Source: Sulfurimonas sp. HSL3-2 (GTDB lineage Bacteria; Campylobacterota; Campylobacteria; Campylobacterales; Sulfurimonadaceae). Taken from it: a DNA stretch of 64,000 nucleotides. Within the stretch, counting starts at the first letter, position 1. The number at the start of each line of letters is the position of its first letter. A program made the translations under genes and the position numbers. Below, piece after piece: positions 18,752 through 29,395 of the stretch. The notes under the pieces were generated by a model, which was given only the letters and a program-made list of their open reading frames with translations, was not told the origin of the DNA and ran no database searches. The stretch spans positions 1,364,001 through 1,428,000 of the forward strand of contig NZ_CP147917.1 of NCBI RefSeq assembly GCF_039645965.1, given 5' to 3'.

Positions 18752-20698
18752 ATGTCAAACAGACTAGAATTTGAAGACTCTCCATATCTTCAGCAGCACA
18801 AGAACAATCCCATAGACTGGTACCCTTGGTGTGATGAAGCTTTTAAAAAAGCAGAAGATGAGCATAAACCCATATTTATCTCTATAGGCTACAGCAGCTG
18901 CCACTGGTGTCACGTGATGGAAAAAGAGGTCTTTGAAGATAAAAAGATAGCAACGTTTGTAAACGAACATTTCGTCTGTATAAAGGTCGACCGCGAAGAG
19001 CGCCCCGATATCGATAAACACTACCAAGAGGTGTATCAGCTTCTAAACCGCCGCGCAGGCGGGTGGCCGACATCTATCTTTGCAACGCCTCAGAACAAGC
19101 CGTTCTTTGCAGGAACATATATCCCCCTGCATAACAAAGAGGGTCATGTAAACATGATGGGCTTTAGTGAGATAACAAAGATCATCGCAGAAAAAGTCGC
19201 GCAAAAAGATGAGCAGATATTTAAAAATGCCGATGAGATAGTAAGTTTTTTAAAGCCGCCGGCACATCCGAAAGAGGCGACAAAACTTACAGAGGATATC
19301 CACAAGAACTTTATCGTCCAGGCGAACAGAAACTTTGAAAAAGTATACGGCGGATTTTCTGTGGCACCGAAGTTTCCGCATACCTCTACGCTTAGCACAC
19401 TTCTAAACATCTCTACGCTTTATGAGAACAAAGAGATAAAACAGATGGTCACTTTCACGCTTGACAATATGATAAAAGGCGGGATGTACGACCTTGTAGA
19501 CGGAGGCTTTTGCAGATACTCCACCGATGATAAATGGCTTGTCCCGCACTTTGAGAAGATGACCTATGACAACGCCCTGCTTTGTGAACTCTACACAAAA
19601 GCCTACCTTGCATACAAAGATGAAACCTACTTACATATAGCCAAACAGACAGCAGAGTTTATGATAAACTTTATGCAAAAAGACGATCTTTTTTACTCGG
19701 CAAGCGATGCGGACAGCGATGAGGGAGAAGGAACTTACTTCACCTATACGAAAGATGAAGTCGAAACCGCACTCATCATAAACGGTTACGAAAATGACGA
19801 GATATCGGTGATATTAAAGTTCTTACATGTAAGCGAGAACGGCAACTTTGAAGAGCGCAATATCATCAGGTTTGAAGAGAGTGTCAAACCCGACTGGTAC
19901 GACAACGTCATGCATATTCTAAGTTCGTTAAGAGAGCATAGAAAATATCCTTTTATCGACAAAAAAGTACAGACCTCATGGAATGCCATGATGATAAAAG
20001 CGCTTTTCACTCTTGGGGAGATCGAAAGTAAATACACCGACATCGCAAAAAGATCTCTTGACGCTCTTTTAAAAGCGATGTATCTAAACGGACAGCTTTA
20101 CCACTCGGCACTTATCCATAAAGAGCCGAAAGTCGGCGCGTTCTTGGAAGACTATGCTTTTATGGGGATCGCTCTTATATCGGCTTATGAACACACGGGC
20201 GACGAGTTTGACCTGATAACCGCGCAAAAATTTGCGAACAAGGCATTAGAAGAATTTTACGACAACGGAAGATGGTTCTTTAGCACGGGAGAGTTCACGA
20301 CACAAGCCGAGGTAAGTGACAATACTTACCCCTCGACTGTAAGCGTAATGATAGACCTGCTGCTCTCGCTTGGCTCTTTGGTCGAAGAGAAATACACCGT
20401 TTTCGCATTTAAGACCCTAGAGTACAACTCTTATGACTTGGGAAGAAAACCGATCTATTCTCCGTATATGTTAGATCAGATGCTGAGATATCTCAAAGGC
20501 GACAGGATCATTAAATCCACCATTGAAAACCTGCGATCAAACGCCAAGGCAATAGCAGAGGTCAAATACCCGTACCTCTTAAAACAGCCAAGTACAAATA
20601 GCGACTATCTGATATGCGGTGCGAACAGCTGTTTTGCGAATACCGCCGATATCGGTCAGATAGATGAGATCATAAGCAACTCTATAACAGAGGAATAG
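18752..20698 (+). CDS. Thioredoxin-domain protein of the DUF255/YyaL family
   Basis: Protein of 648 residues. The N-terminal 160 residues are a thioredoxin-like DUF255 domain with SCHWCHVM (CxxC); the rest is an alpha/alpha-barrel like those of glycoside-processing epimerases ([34 protein letters not shown]). The family occurs in all domains of life (human SPATA20) and its function is unproven. The start at 18752 is preferred because AGGAAG sits about 6 bases upstream; the earlier in-frame start would run into the putA promoter region. It is 6 bp from the next gene, forming an operon with a signalling protein and PPK2. Confidence 0.88.
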   Translation: MSNRLEFEDSPYLQQHKNNPIDWYPWCDEAFKKAEDEHKPIFISIGYSSCHWCHVMEKEVFEDKKIATFVNEHFVCIKVDREERPDIDKHYQEVYQLLNRRAGGWPTSIFATPQNKPFFAGTYIPLHNKEGHVNMMGFSEITKIIAEKVAQKDEQIFKNADEIVSFLKPPAHPKEATKLTEDIHKNFIVQANRNFEKVYGGFSVAPKFPHTSTLSTLLNISTLYENKEIKQMVTFTLDNMIKGGMYDLVDGGFCRYSTDDKWLVPHFEKMTYDNALLCELYTKAYLAYKDETYLHIAKQTAEFMINFMQKDDLFYSASDADSDEGEGTYFTYTKDEVETALIINGYENDEISVILKFLHVSENGNFEERNIIRFEESVKPDWYDNVMHILSSLREHRKYPFIDKKVQTSWNAMMIKALFTLGEIESKYTDIAKRSLDALLKAMYLNGQLYHSALIHKEPKVGAFLEDYAFMGIALISAYEHTGDEFDLITAQKFANKALEEFYDNGRWFFSTGEFTTQAEVSDNTYPSTVSVMIDLLLSLGSLVEEKYTVFAFKTLEYNSYDLGRKPIYSPYMLDQMLRYLKGDRIIKSTIENLRSNAKAIAEVKYPYLLKQPSTNSDYLICGANSCFANTADIGQIDEIISNSITEE

Positions 20699-20704
20699 AG
20701 TATT

Positions 20705-22684
20705 ATGAATGCCCTTTATCTTATTGGAGAGTGGCTCGAAAACAGAGTCGATAAGATAGTCGATGCATGGCTTAGCGATAAAGATATAAAAGAGCTGTTC
20801 TTAAAATACAATATCGATATAAAAAAATTCTCCACGAAGTTTGCCCAAGCGATCCTTCTGCATAATATCGGAGTCATGCAGGAGACGAAACAGCCTGACG
20901 ACTGCCCTATTATGAACAAGTTCGTCGATCTTATGCTTGAGAAAAACATCATATCCGAAGATATCTTTACCATCTGTACCCGTCTTAGAACGACAATACT
21001 GAAGAAACTTTGGGAGGAGTATCCCGACTTTTTTACCGATATCGCCTCTATTCAAAAGATCATCTCCATATTTGACAGAAACCTCTCCGGTGTCCTTGCA
21101 AACTTTGACAGAAAAAATATGGCTAACCGTGCACAAAAACAAAAAGAGCAGGAGTTAAAACTCTATCTTGAACGTTTACAGACAGTATTTGACGTACAGG
21201 ACAACATCATTTTAAAGATACATGAGGGAAAACTTCATCTGGCAAATAAAGCGCTTTTTCTTACAACGGGAGTTAATGATATAAGATCTTATTGTGACAA
21301 ATACAGCGCTCCTCTAGGGTTTATAAAACATGTCAATATCTTTAGCTCAATTTTCAAATCGGGAGAATATGGCAAATGGATAGAAAAAGTCATTCAAGAG
21401 AATAACGGCGAATGTACGGTAGAGCTTTTTAACCATATTACAAACAAAAGCTCTCTTATGCAGATGAAGGTCGCAAAGATCGATGATCTTAATGACTATA
21501 TATTTACTTTTACAAATATCACCGAACAGCAAAGAGAACTGAAAAAACTAAAAGACATGCTCTATAAAGATTCTTTGACCGGATTGGCTAACCTTAAAAG
21601 ATTTGAAGAGATCATCGAGAAAAAACTAGACAGACTGCCGGACAATAATTTTAAGATATTGATGCTCCACCTGCGTGGTTTTAAAATAACGAACGAGACA
21701 TACGGAAAAGAAAAAGGCGAAGAGATCTTAAAGAACGTGGCAGATGTATTAAAAGAACACTATCCAAAAGAATCGGCAAGAATAGATATAGACCGTTTTG
21801 CCGTAATGAGTGAAGATATGACTCTAAGCCATGCTGAGACTCTTGTCAAAGAGATCGACGGTACCATCGATACAAGCAGTATCGACATAAACTCTGCAAT
21901 AGTCCTGCTGCATGAGAAAGACACCAAAGAGAGTATGTTCGAGCGTGGTGAGATACTGCTAAACCATGTAAAAAACAACAAAGAAAAAACAGTTTATGAT
22001 GAAAGCGTACTGCAGGAAAAAGAGAATGAGCGTTTAAAAGAACAGCAGAAGTTTCTTGAGCTTATGAAGCAGTACAAAGAGAACAATCAACATCTGCCGG
22101 TAACGAGCTACTACTTAGAGATACCGATAAAGTCTGACGCTGCTATTTTAAGTATAAACGACGATACGATAAGCGTAACTCTAAGAAAGATATCTCTGTT
22201 TTCTTTATACCGCGATGATCATGTCTATATCCAGATGCCTAAAAAACCGAACTACAAAGCCAAGGTAAAAGGTATCGATACAAAGGGAGACAAAGTCTTA
22301 CTGGGAGAGTTTAAAACGGTCGAGACATCTCCGCTAGACAGAAGAAGCATACATGTAAAACTGCAAGAGCAGGTAGATATCACCATCAAGTCACGAAAAA
22401 ACAGGATTGTTGCGGAACTAGACTCGCTTTCAATAAATAGTTTTGTTATTATAGTAGACCATCTTTATGATATCGAAATGGATACACAGCTCAATATGAG
22501 AGTCACACTCGTGAAAAAGGAACTGATGTTTAGAGGTCATGTGCACCTGATCATAGCCGTAGCGGACAAGTTTAAACTGATAGTGCATCTTACCCAGTCA
22601 CAAAATATACAAGATGAACTTGTACCGTTTATATCTAACAGACAGATCGAAATAATTAAAGAATTACAAAAAAATGTTCTATAA
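20705..22684 (+). CDS. PAS / degenerate GGDEF / PilZ-like signalling protein
   Basis: 659-residue cytoplasmic protein with no membrane segment. An all-helical N-terminus (about 1-135) is followed by a PAS-like region, then a GGDEF fold beginning DMLYKDSLTGLANLKRFEE near residue 285. Its active-site loop reads RIDIDRFAVMS where GG(D/E)EF belongs, so it should not make c-di-GMP. Residues about 450-645 look like a YcgR-type beta-barrel followed by PilZ: DRRSIHVKL supplies the arginine pair and LDSLSINSF stands where D/NxSxxG belongs, with the final Gly missing. It may therefore be a c-di-GMP reader or a degenerate sensor. It lies between the DUF255 gene and ppk2. Confidence 0.72.
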   Translation: MNALYLIGEWLENRVDKIVDAWLSDKDIKELFLKYNIDIKKFSTKFAQAILLHNIGVMQETKQPDDCPIMNKFVDLMLEKNIISEDIFTICTRLRTTILKKLWEEYPDFFTDIASIQKIISIFDRNLSGVLANFDRKNMANRAQKQKEQELKLYLERLQTVFDVQDNIILKIHEGKLHLANKALFLTTGVNDIRSYCDKYSAPLGFIKHVNIFSSIFKSGEYGKWIEKVIQENNGECTVELFNHITNKSSLMQMKVAKIDDLNDYIFTFTNITEQQRELKKLKDMLYKDSLTGLANLKRFEEIIEKKLDRLPDNNFKILMLHLRGFKITNETYGKEKGEEILKNVADVLKEHYPKESARIDIDRFAVMSEDMTLSHAETLVKEIDGTIDTSSIDINSAIVLLHEKDTKESMFERGEILLNHVKNNKEKTVYDESVLQEKENERLKEQQKFLELMKQYKENNQHLPVTSYYLEIPIKSDAAILSINDDTISVTLRKISLFSLYRDDHVYIQMPKKPNYKAKVKGIDTKGDKVLLGEFKTVETSPLDRRSIHVKLQEQVDITIKSRKNRIVAELDSLSINSFVIIVDHLYDIEMDTQLNMRVTLVKKELMFRGHVHLIIAVADKFKLIVHLTQSQNIQDELVPFISNRQIEIIKELQKNVL

Positions 22685-22705
22685 TAATAAAGTAAAGGGG
22701 CAGAT

Positions 22706-23539
22706 ATGAAAAGAGAACAGAGAACAAAAGAAGACAAACTTGTAAAAGTGATGATAAAAGAGTCCAAACTTGCTTACGAAAAAGAGCTGAAAATGCTTCA
22801 GATCGAACTCTTAAAGATGCAGAACCATATAAAAGATACGGGTATGAAACTGCTTATCCTTTTTGAAGGACGCGATGCTGCAGGAAAAGGCGGGACGATC
22901 AAACGCATAACGGAACACCTCAATCCCCGCGGTGCCCGTGTCGTCGCACTTGACAAACCCTCTGACATCGAGAAGACACAGTGGTATTTTCAAAGATATG
23001 TCAGCCATCTTCCTTCCGCCGGAGAGATAGTACTCTTTGACAGAAGCTGGTATAACCGTGCGGGAGTCGAACCTGTTATGGGATTTTGTACACCTGAGGA
23101 GCATGAGGATTTCCTGCGCTCTGTTCCGGGCTTTGAAAGGATGCTTATGAATGCGGGGATACTTGTACTGAAATTCTACTTTTCCGTATCTAAAGAGAAA
23201 CAGGCGAAGCGTTTTAAAGACAGAAAAACAGACCCGCTTAAACACTATAAGATATCACCCGTAGATGAAAAAGCGCAAAAACTGTGGGATAAATACACGA
23301 TCGCTAAATACTCTATGCTGTTATCTTCTCAGACACCGGGGACGCCTTGGACGATTGTCCGTTCAGACAACAAGAAACAGGCTCGCATCAACTGTATCAA
23401 GCATATCATCTCACATATAGATTATCCGGATAAGATCTCTGATGAGTTTTTAAAGACAAATAAAGAGATCGTCCTGGACGGGAATGAAGAGATCTTGATC
23501 ATGGAATCGAATATGAATATTAAAAAAGAGATCGATTAA
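22706..23539 (+). CDS. ppk2: Polyphosphate kinase 2 (PPK2)
   Basis: Polyphosphate-dependent nucleotide kinase of 277 residues, class I length. It has Walker A EGRDAAGKGGT, the lid-type NPRGARVVALDKPSDIE, Walker B LFDRSWYNRAGVEPVMG, and KFYFSVSKEKQAKRF. It phosphorylates GDP or ADP with polyphosphate, or the reverse. It follows the PAS/GGDEF-like gene by 21 bp, suggesting joint control of stress signalling and polyphosphate use. Confidence 0.95.
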   Translation: MKREQRTKEDKLVKVMIKESKLAYEKELKMLQIELLKMQNHIKDTGMKLLILFEGRDAAGKGGTIKRITEHLNPRGARVVALDKPSDIEKTQWYFQRYVSHLPSAGEIVLFDRSWYNRAGVEPVMGFCTPEEHEDFLRSVPGFERMLMNAGILVLKFYFSVSKEKQAKRFKDRKTDPLKHYKISPVDEKAQKLWDKYTIAKYSMLLSSQTPGTPWTIVRSDNKKQARINCIKHIISHIDYPDKISDEFLKTNKEIVLDGNEEILIMESNMNIKKEID

Positions 23540-23597
23540 CATTAAATTAACAATATTTATATATATTATTACATTTAATATATATTAGAGGCATAGT

Positions 23598-24782
23598 TTG
23601 AAAAAAATATCGATTATTTTACTATTATCATTACTTGCGTACAGCGATACTCTACCTATCTCAAGTGAAAAAAAAGAGATACTGCAGTTAAAACGTGAGC
23701 AGATAAGACAAGATATGCAGAGTTCTCAAAGGAGCTGGATATCCCCGCTCAATCTTTCTTTGTCCATAAATAAAAGTGAAGACGCCCTGCACAATAACAG
23801 TGAGACAAAAAATGCGAAGGTAGAGTGGAGTCAAGACCTTTTTAGAAGCGGCGGGATCTACTACACCGTTGAACAGGCAAAGGCTTCAGCAGAGGCAAAC
23901 CTACTTGGTGTCGACATCGAAGAATCAACCTATTTAAAGCAGATATATACTTTAAAGGCGCAGATACAGCGTGATCAGCTCAAGATGGAGCAAGAACAGC
24001 TCACCCTTAAAAATATGGATATAGATCTTTTTATCATAAAAGCCAAATACAAAGTCGGAACGTCGGATATTAGCGAACTCAACCAAGCGACGATAAACAG
24101 AGACAATGCAAGAACAAATCTCATCATTACAAAGAACGCTCTTCATAATGAGATATATGAGCTGAAAAAACTGGTCGACAATGAAAACATAGACGCTATA
24201 ACTCTTCCTGAGATCCCGATGATATCAAGAGATGAGTATTTAAATAAAAACCTTGAGCTCATCCAATACAAACAAAAAGATGTAGTCGTACAGGCAGGCT
24301 GGAAAAACAAACGCTCTGCCTATCTTCCAAAACTGACCTTTAACGGTTCATACGGATATGTGGATTACAGCGGGGACACGACAAGCTACAACGGGGATGC
24401 TTACAGCTATGGTGCCGTACTCAGCATGCCGCTTGATATAAACACAAAAAGCAGTATCGAGTCCGCGAGATTAGCATATTTGCAGACAAAAAGTTCACAG
24501 TCAGACCGTAAGCTGGAACTCGAACAAGAGTATGATAAACGCACAAGTACCATAGGTGATTATAAAGAGAAGATATCTGTCGCACAAGAGATGATAAATA
24601 TGTACAGTGAACTCTATGACTTCACAAAACAGCAGGTAGATGCAGGATTTAAGTCACAATATGACTTAGAATCACTAGGGAACTCTTTAAAGATCCAACA
24701 ACTTGAAGAAAAGATACAAAACTACAATATAACTATCGAAAAGATATCGCTCTATTTCGATACAAAACATGAAGGAAAATAA
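23598..24782 (+). CDS. TolC-family outer membrane efflux protein
   Basis: 394-residue outer membrane channel subunit with a signal peptide (KKISIILLLSLLAYS), long coiled-coil helices and short beta segments. TolC proteins form trimers joining inner-membrane pumps to the outside. Start is TTG with AGAGG before it. It heads a four-gene efflux operon (3 bp gap to the fusion protein). It is clearly related to the second TolC protein coded at 55.5 kb: both hold SGGIYY and SMPLDIN in matching positions. Confidence 0.85.
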   Translation: MKKISIILLLSLLAYSDTLPISSEKKEILQLKREQIRQDMQSSQRSWISPLNLSLSINKSEDALHNNSETKNAKVEWSQDLFRSGGIYYTVEQAKASAEANLLGVDIEESTYLKQIYTLKAQIQRDQLKMEQEQLTLKNMDIDLFIIKAKYKVGTSDISELNQATINRDNARTNLIITKNALHNEIYELKKLVDNENIDAITLPEIPMISRDEYLNKNLELIQYKQKDVVVQAGWKNKRSAYLPKLTFNGSYGYVDYSGDTTSYNGDAYSYGAVLSMPLDINTKSSIESARLAYLQTKSSQSDRKLELEQEYDKRTSTIGDYKEKISVAQEMINMYSELYDFTKQQVDAGFKSQYDLESLGNSLKIQQLEEKIQNYNITIEKISLYFDTKHEGK

Positions 24783-24785
24783 AAG

Positions 24786-25994
24786 ATGCAAGAGATGAAA
24801 AAAGTCACAAGTTATAAAAGCAGCGGATTTCTATGGAAATCTCTCTTACTCTCCTTTATACTCGTCATCGCCTTTATCAGCTATAAGATCTTTATGCCAA
24901 AAGAGGATCAAAATGCATATACATACGTATCTGAACCTTTGAAAAAAGGGAACCTTGTCATAACCGTATCTGCGACCGGAAACATCCAGCCGATCGAACA
25001 GGTCGAAGTGGGCAGTGAGGTCTCGGGAACGATAGAAAAAGTGTTTGTAGACTATAATGATGTCGTTAAAAAAGGGCAGATACTCGCTGAACTGGACAAG
25101 ACAAAATATAAAAGTGCGCTCAATAAAGCCGAAGCTTCTTTATCTGCTGCCAAATCATCGCTTGAGAACATGCAGGCACAGCTTTATCAGGCAGATTCCG
25201 TCATAACAAGAGACAAGATGTTAAAAGAGTCTACAAAAGGTGCTCTTCCTTCAAGAAATGACTGGGATAAAGACTGGTCGAACTATATGATAGCAAAAGC
25301 TCAGGTAAGTAACGCCGAAGCACAGGTCGAACAGGCAAAACAAGCACTTATATCTGCTGAGTATGACCTGCAAAAGACGACTATCTACTCTCCTATAGAC
25401 GGCATCATCTTAGTTCGAAATATCGATCCGGGACAGACTGTCGCGGCATCTTTTCAGACCCCTGTCCTTTTTAACATAGCAAAAGATCTGACAAAGATGG
25501 AACTTCAAGCGAGTATCGATGAAGCAGATATCGCGAAAGTAAAAGCGGGTCAGGATGCAAAGTTTACAGTAGATGCATATGCCGATAAGACCTTTAAAGC
25601 AAAGGTAAGACTTGTACGCGTAAACTCTGAGATCGTCGAAGGGGTCGTGACATATAAAGCGATCATGAACGTCGACAACAGTGACCTGCTTTTAAAACCG
25701 GGAATGAGTGCCGACATCGATATCACGACGCAGACTATAGACAATGAGTTTATCGTTCCAAGAGCTGCCCTGCTCTTTATCCCTGTCAAACCCAAAACAA
25801 AGACATTTTTTGGATCAAGAACGGCTCCAAAAGCGAACATAGATCCAAAACCGCATCTTTGGATACTACAAAACGGCGAACCAAAAAAAGTATATGTAAA
25901 ACTTCTTGGAAACAGCGGTTCATATTCTGCAATAGCATCTGATTCTCTAAAAGAGGGAGACCCTATTATCATTACTCAGGAAAAAGCAAAATGA
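24786..25994 (+). CDS. macA: MacA-type periplasmic membrane-fusion protein
   Basis: 402-residue HlyD/MacA adaptor with one N-terminal membrane helix (about 15-33), lipoyl-like halves (GNIQPIEQVEVGSEVSGTI, and TIYSPIDGIILVRNIDPGQTV), a helical hairpin with a long insert around residues 130-195, and a beta-barrel plus membrane-proximal domain. It bridges the MacB-like ABC transporter and the TolC protein of this operon. Its stop overlaps the ATPase start by 4 bp. Confidence 0.9.
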   Translation: MQEMKKVTSYKSSGFLWKSLLLSFILVIAFISYKIFMPKEDQNAYTYVSEPLKKGNLVITVSATGNIQPIEQVEVGSEVSGTIEKVFVDYNDVVKKGQILAELDKTKYKSALNKAEASLSAAKSSLENMQAQLYQADSVITRDKMLKESTKGALPSRNDWDKDWSNYMIAKAQVSNAEAQVEQAKQALISAEYDLQKTTIYSPIDGIILVRNIDPGQTVAASFQTPVLFNIAKDLTKMELQASIDEADIAKVKAGQDAKFTVDAYADKTFKAKVRLVRVNSEIVEGVVTYKAIMNVDNSDLLLKPGMSADIDITTQTIDNEFIVPRAALLFIPVKPKTKTFFGSRTAPKANIDPKPHLWILQNGEPKKVYVKLLGNSGSYSAIASDSLKEGDPIIITQEKAK

Positions 25995-26671
25995 TCGAAC
26001 TGAGAAGTGTGACAAAGACCTATGGAACGGCCGATGCAGCATCCACCGTTTTAAAAGATATCGATCTCAAGATAGAAGAAGGTGAATTTGTCGCGATCAT
26101 GGGACCAAGCGGAAGCGGAAAATCGACGCTTTTAAATATTTTAGGAACGCTTGATGTCCCGACAAGCGGTACGTACAATTTTTTCGATACTGATATCGGA
26201 GCACTCAGCAAAGACCAAAGATCACTCTTTAGACGCTATGTACTGGGCTTTATCTTTCAAGGTTTCAATCTGCTTAAAAAAACCTCCGCTCTGGAAAATG
26301 TCGAGATGCCCCTTATCTATCTCGGAGTAAAAGCAAAAGAGAGAAAACAAAGAGCCCAAGATGCACTTGTCAGCGTCGGTCTAGAGGAGCGTATGAATTA
26401 CGAACCCTCAGAACTCTCAGGAGGACAGCAGCAGCGTGTCGCTATTGCCAGAGCGATCGTTTCAAAACCGCAGGTGCTCATTGCCGATGAGCCTACAGGA
26501 AATCTTGATACAAAACGCGGTCAAGAGATCATGGAAATTTTAAAAGGGTTTAATCAAGAGGGGATAACCATCATCATGGTTACGCATGAGGAAAACATCG
26601 CCGCATATGCATCAAGAGTCATACATGTACTTGACGGTATCATAGAGAAGGATGAACACAATGCTCATTAA
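25991..26671 (+). CDS. MacB/LolD-type ABC transporter ATP-binding protein
   Basis: 226-residue ATPase with Walker [11 protein letters not shown]-loop FQGFNLL, signature [15 protein letters not shown], Walker [12 protein letters not shown] and H-loop VTHE. The GNLDTKRG block is typical of MacB/LolD/FtsE ATPases. It powers the FtsX-fold permease coded next; in E. coli MacB these are one protein, here they are split. Confidence 0.95.
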   Translation: MIELRSVTKTYGTADAASTVLKDIDLKIEEGEFVAIMGPSGSGKSTLLNILGTLDVPTSGTYNFFDTDIGALSKDQRSLFRRYVLGFIFQGFNLLKKTSALENVEMPLIYLGVKAKERKQRAQDALVSVGLEERMNYEPSELSGGQQQRVAIARAIVSKPQVLIADEPTGNLDTKRGQEIMEILKGFNQEGITIIMVTHEENIAAYASRVIHVLDGIIEKDEHNAH

Positions 26672-27872
26672 TGCCCTGCTTCAGGCTCTGCGCGAAATCA
26701 GACGCAACCTTATGCGCTCCATGCTCACAGCCATCGGGATCGTCATCGGGATCGCATCGGTGATCGCTATGGTCAACATTGGTAAAGGTGCAAGTGAATC
26801 GATCACAAAAAGTATCTCAAAACTCGGAAGCAACACACTCTATATCCTTCCAAGCCAAGAGCATGGTCCGGGCAGCCAGTCGGCATTTGCAAAACCCTTT
26901 AAGATGAAAGATGTCGAGATCATAAAAGAGTCTGTATTTGCCCTGCAGGCAGTATCTCCTGCTGAAAGTACCACGTTGACCGTTTTATATAAAGATAAAA
27001 ACTACCAGACAAGTATCCGAGGGATCAATAACGAGTACTTCACTATACAAAACTGGGATCTAAAATCGGGACGTCAATTTACAAGCAGTGAGCTTCGTAC
27101 CGGTCTTGGAAGCTGTATCATAGGAAAAACTGTCGTAGATACGCTTTTTAGCCAAGATGAAGACCCCATAGGTAAAAAGATCCGTATACAGAACTTTTCA
27201 TGTGAAGTCACAGGAGTCTTGGAAGCAAAAGGTGCAAATACATTTGGAAGGGACCAGGATGATATTATTCTCGTTCCTCTAAAACTGTTTCAACGACGCA
27301 TCAGCGGTAATGACAACATACATCTTATCATGGCATCGGTCAAAGAGAACATCCCTCTGGAAGAAGCTACGGTACAGATCCAGCAGCTTATACGTGAAAG
27401 ACGTCATCTAAAACCAGATGATGAAGAGAACTTTGCCGTTAGAAATATGTCATCACTTGTAAACACTATCAGTCAGATAACATCTATGCTGACCATTATG
27501 CTTGGAGCCGTAGCGGCGATCTCACTTGTAGTCGGCGGGATCGGTATTATGAACATCATGCTGGTCTCCGTCACGGAACGTACACGCGAGATAGGCATAA
27601 GAATGGCTATCGGTGCGATGGCGCAGGATATTCTGATCCAGTTTTTAATAGAAGCCGTAGTGCTTTCAGGTCTGGGTGGGATCATCGGAGTCGTTGTCGG
27701 TATTGCTATTACCGTAGGTGTCTCGATCGGAATGGATATCACGCTTATCATCGACCCGAGTATAACAGTCATTGCTCTGATGTTTTCTATGTTGATTGGA
27801 ATAGTATTTGGGATAATCCCAGCAAGAAAAGCGGCGAACATGAATCCTATCGACGCTTTGAGGTATGAATAG
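26661..27872 (+). CDS. MacB-type ABC transporter permease (FtsX fold)
   Basis: 403-residue permease with the MacB layout: one N-terminal helix (RNLMRSMLTAIGIVIGIASV), a large periplasmic domain, and three C-terminal helices, with the conserved GGIGIMNIMLVSVTERTREIG block and a final PARKAANMNPIDALRYE. The start at 26661 has AAGG about 8 bases upstream and is preferred over 26652. It overlaps the ATPase by 11 bp. With TolC and MacA it should form a tripartite exporter for a peptide, lipid or antibiotic; the substrate is unknown. Confidence 0.92.
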   Translation: MLINALLQALREIRRNLMRSMLTAIGIVIGIASVIAMVNIGKGASESITKSISKLGSNTLYILPSQEHGPGSQSAFAKPFKMKDVEIIKESVFALQAVSPAESTTLTVLYKDKNYQTSIRGINNEYFTIQNWDLKSGRQFTSSELRTGLGSCIIGKTVVDTLFSQDEDPIGKKIRIQNFSCEVTGVLEAKGANTFGRDQDDIILVPLKLFQRRISGNDNIHLIMASVKENIPLEEATVQIQQLIRERRHLKPDDEENFAVRNMSSLVNTISQITSMLTIMLGAVAAISLVVGGIGIMNIMLVSVTERTREIGIRMAIGAMAQDILIQFLIEAVVLSGLGGIIGVVVGIAITVGVSIGMDITLIIDPSITVIALMFSMLIGIVFGIIPARKAANMNPIDALRYE

Positions 27873-27891
27873 TTTTTAAAAACTATTCATA
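27864..27891. terminator. 28-bp perfect palindrome, two-way terminator
   Basis: Perfect inverted repeat with arms TATGAATAGTTTTT and its complement, spanning the stop codon of the permease (27870-27872) and sitting between the convergent permease and thrC. The T5/A5 centre gives a U-rich loop side. Likely shared terminator, possibly also limiting read-through in both directions. Confidence 0.65.
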
Positions 27892-27899
27892 TTAAAAGA

Positions 27900-29369
27900 T
27901 TATAGGAATTTTAAGATCTCAGACTCGATCATATCTTTTTCTATAACAGTCTTTTGAGCTATCTCTTTACTGAAAAGCTCTTTTATCATAGCAGGGATCG
28001 GCAGTTTTGCTTCTTCCGAGATCGCTTTAAGTGCATCTTCGTCACGTGCGTCAAGTTCACCAGTCAATGCATTTGCAATAGTAGGAGAGAACTTCGTCCA
28101 CTCTGCAGTCGAGTAAGCGATAGTTTTCAAGTCTTTCTCTGCACAGCTCTCATACGCTTTAAAACATGTAGCAGTATGCGGGTCCATCAGATACCCTGAT
28201 GCGAATGTGTCTTTAATGTACTTTTTACCTTCGTCGCCGTTACAAAAATCAGCTGCAAACGACTCTTGAAGTTTTGCAAGCTCATCTGATGTCAGTTCAT
28301 AGACAAAGTTAGTATCAAGATCGTTCATAAGCTCTTTTGTACGCTTATCTCCAAACATATCATACAAGATACGCTCTACGTTTGACGACTTTAAGATATC
28401 CATCGCAGGAGATGTCGTAGAGACTACGCCGTGACCTACAAGATCGTATCTTCCTGTATTGATAAGACGTGTAAGAACATTGTTTTCATTTGATGCGATA
28501 ATGATCTTTTCAACAGGCAGTCCCATCTTCATAGCGTAGTATCCGCCAAGAGCGTTCCCAAAGTTTCCGCTTGGAACGTCAAGATAGACTTTCTCACCCA
28601 TCTCAATAGCACCTTGACGTACAAGTTCCAAGTAACTGTGGATATGGTAGATGATCTGAAATATGATACGCCCGAAGTTTACAGAGTTTGCAGCTGAAAG
28701 AAGGATGTTCTTCTCTTTTAGAGCCGACTTGAAACTATCACTTGCAAGAAGACGTTTGAGTGCGTTTTGTGCATCATCGAAAACACCGTTAATACCGATG
28801 ACTTTCAGGTTTTTTGCATCTTCAGTGACCATTTGAAGACGTTGAACATCACTTGTCCCGCCGTCAGGGTACAGACATGCCACCTGAACATTCGCACGGT
28901 TTTTAAATGTCTCTAACGCAGCCGGACCGGTATCTCCGCTTGTAGCAGCTAAGATAAGATAGTTCTCGCCTCTTTTTTGAGCGATAGATGAAAGCACTAC
29001 ACCAAAAGGCTGTAACGCCATATCTTTAAATGCACGCGTTGGACCATGGTAAAGTTCACTTACGTAAAGATCGTCTCTTACTTTTACAACAGGAACCGGA
29101 TTTTTAGCATCATCAAACTTGTCATAGAGATTTAGTGCTTCATCTATAACAGATTTGTCTATATCTATCTCAAAACGAGAAAGCATATCGCTTGCCAGCT
29201 CTTTATAGCTTGAGTTTAGATGTTTGTCTAAAAATGCCTGTCCTAGGTCAGGAAGTTCTTTTGGTACATACAATCCGCCAAATGAAGCGATAGGAGAAAG
29301 TATCGCCTGACTAAATGTCACCTCTTTAGGATTTTTACCGTCGTTGCCGCGTGTTTCAATAAAGTTCAT
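27900..29369 (-). CDS. thrC: Threonine synthase
   Basis: PLP enzyme of 489 residues converting O-phosphohomoserine to threonine. It belongs to the long (class II) threonine synthases: N-terminal FIETRGNDGKNPKEVTFSQA, PLP-lysine in GPTRAFKDMALQPFG, and AATSGDTGPAALE for phosphate binding. It is the last gene of the run nadE-degT-lpxK-argB-thrC, separated from argB by 26 bp. Confidence 0.97.
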   Translation of the reverse strand: MNFIETRGNDGKNPKEVTFSQAILSPIASFGGLYVPKELPDLGQAFLDKHLNSSYKELASDMLSRFEIDIDKSVIDEALNLYDKFDDAKNPVPVVKVRDDLYVSELYHGPTRAFKDMALQPFGVVLSSIAQKRGENYLILAATSGDTGPAALETFKNRANVQVACLYPDGGTSDVQRLQMVTEDAKNLKVIGINGVFDDAQNALKRLLASDSFKSALKEKNILLSAANSVNFGRIIFQIIYHIHSYLELVRQGAIEMGEKVYLDVPSGNFGNALGGYYAMKMGLPVEKIIIASNENNVLTRLINTGRYDLVGHGVVSTTSPAMDILKSSNVERILYDMFGDKRTKELMNDLDTNFVYELTSDELAKLQESFAADFCNGDEGKKYIKDTFASGYLMDPHTATCFKAYESCAEKDLKTIAYSTAEWTKFSPTIANALTGELDARDEDALKAISEEAKLPIPAMIKELFSKEIAQKTVIEKDMIESEILKFL

Positions 29370-29395
29370 ATCATTGCCTAAAAAAATTTTTGAAA

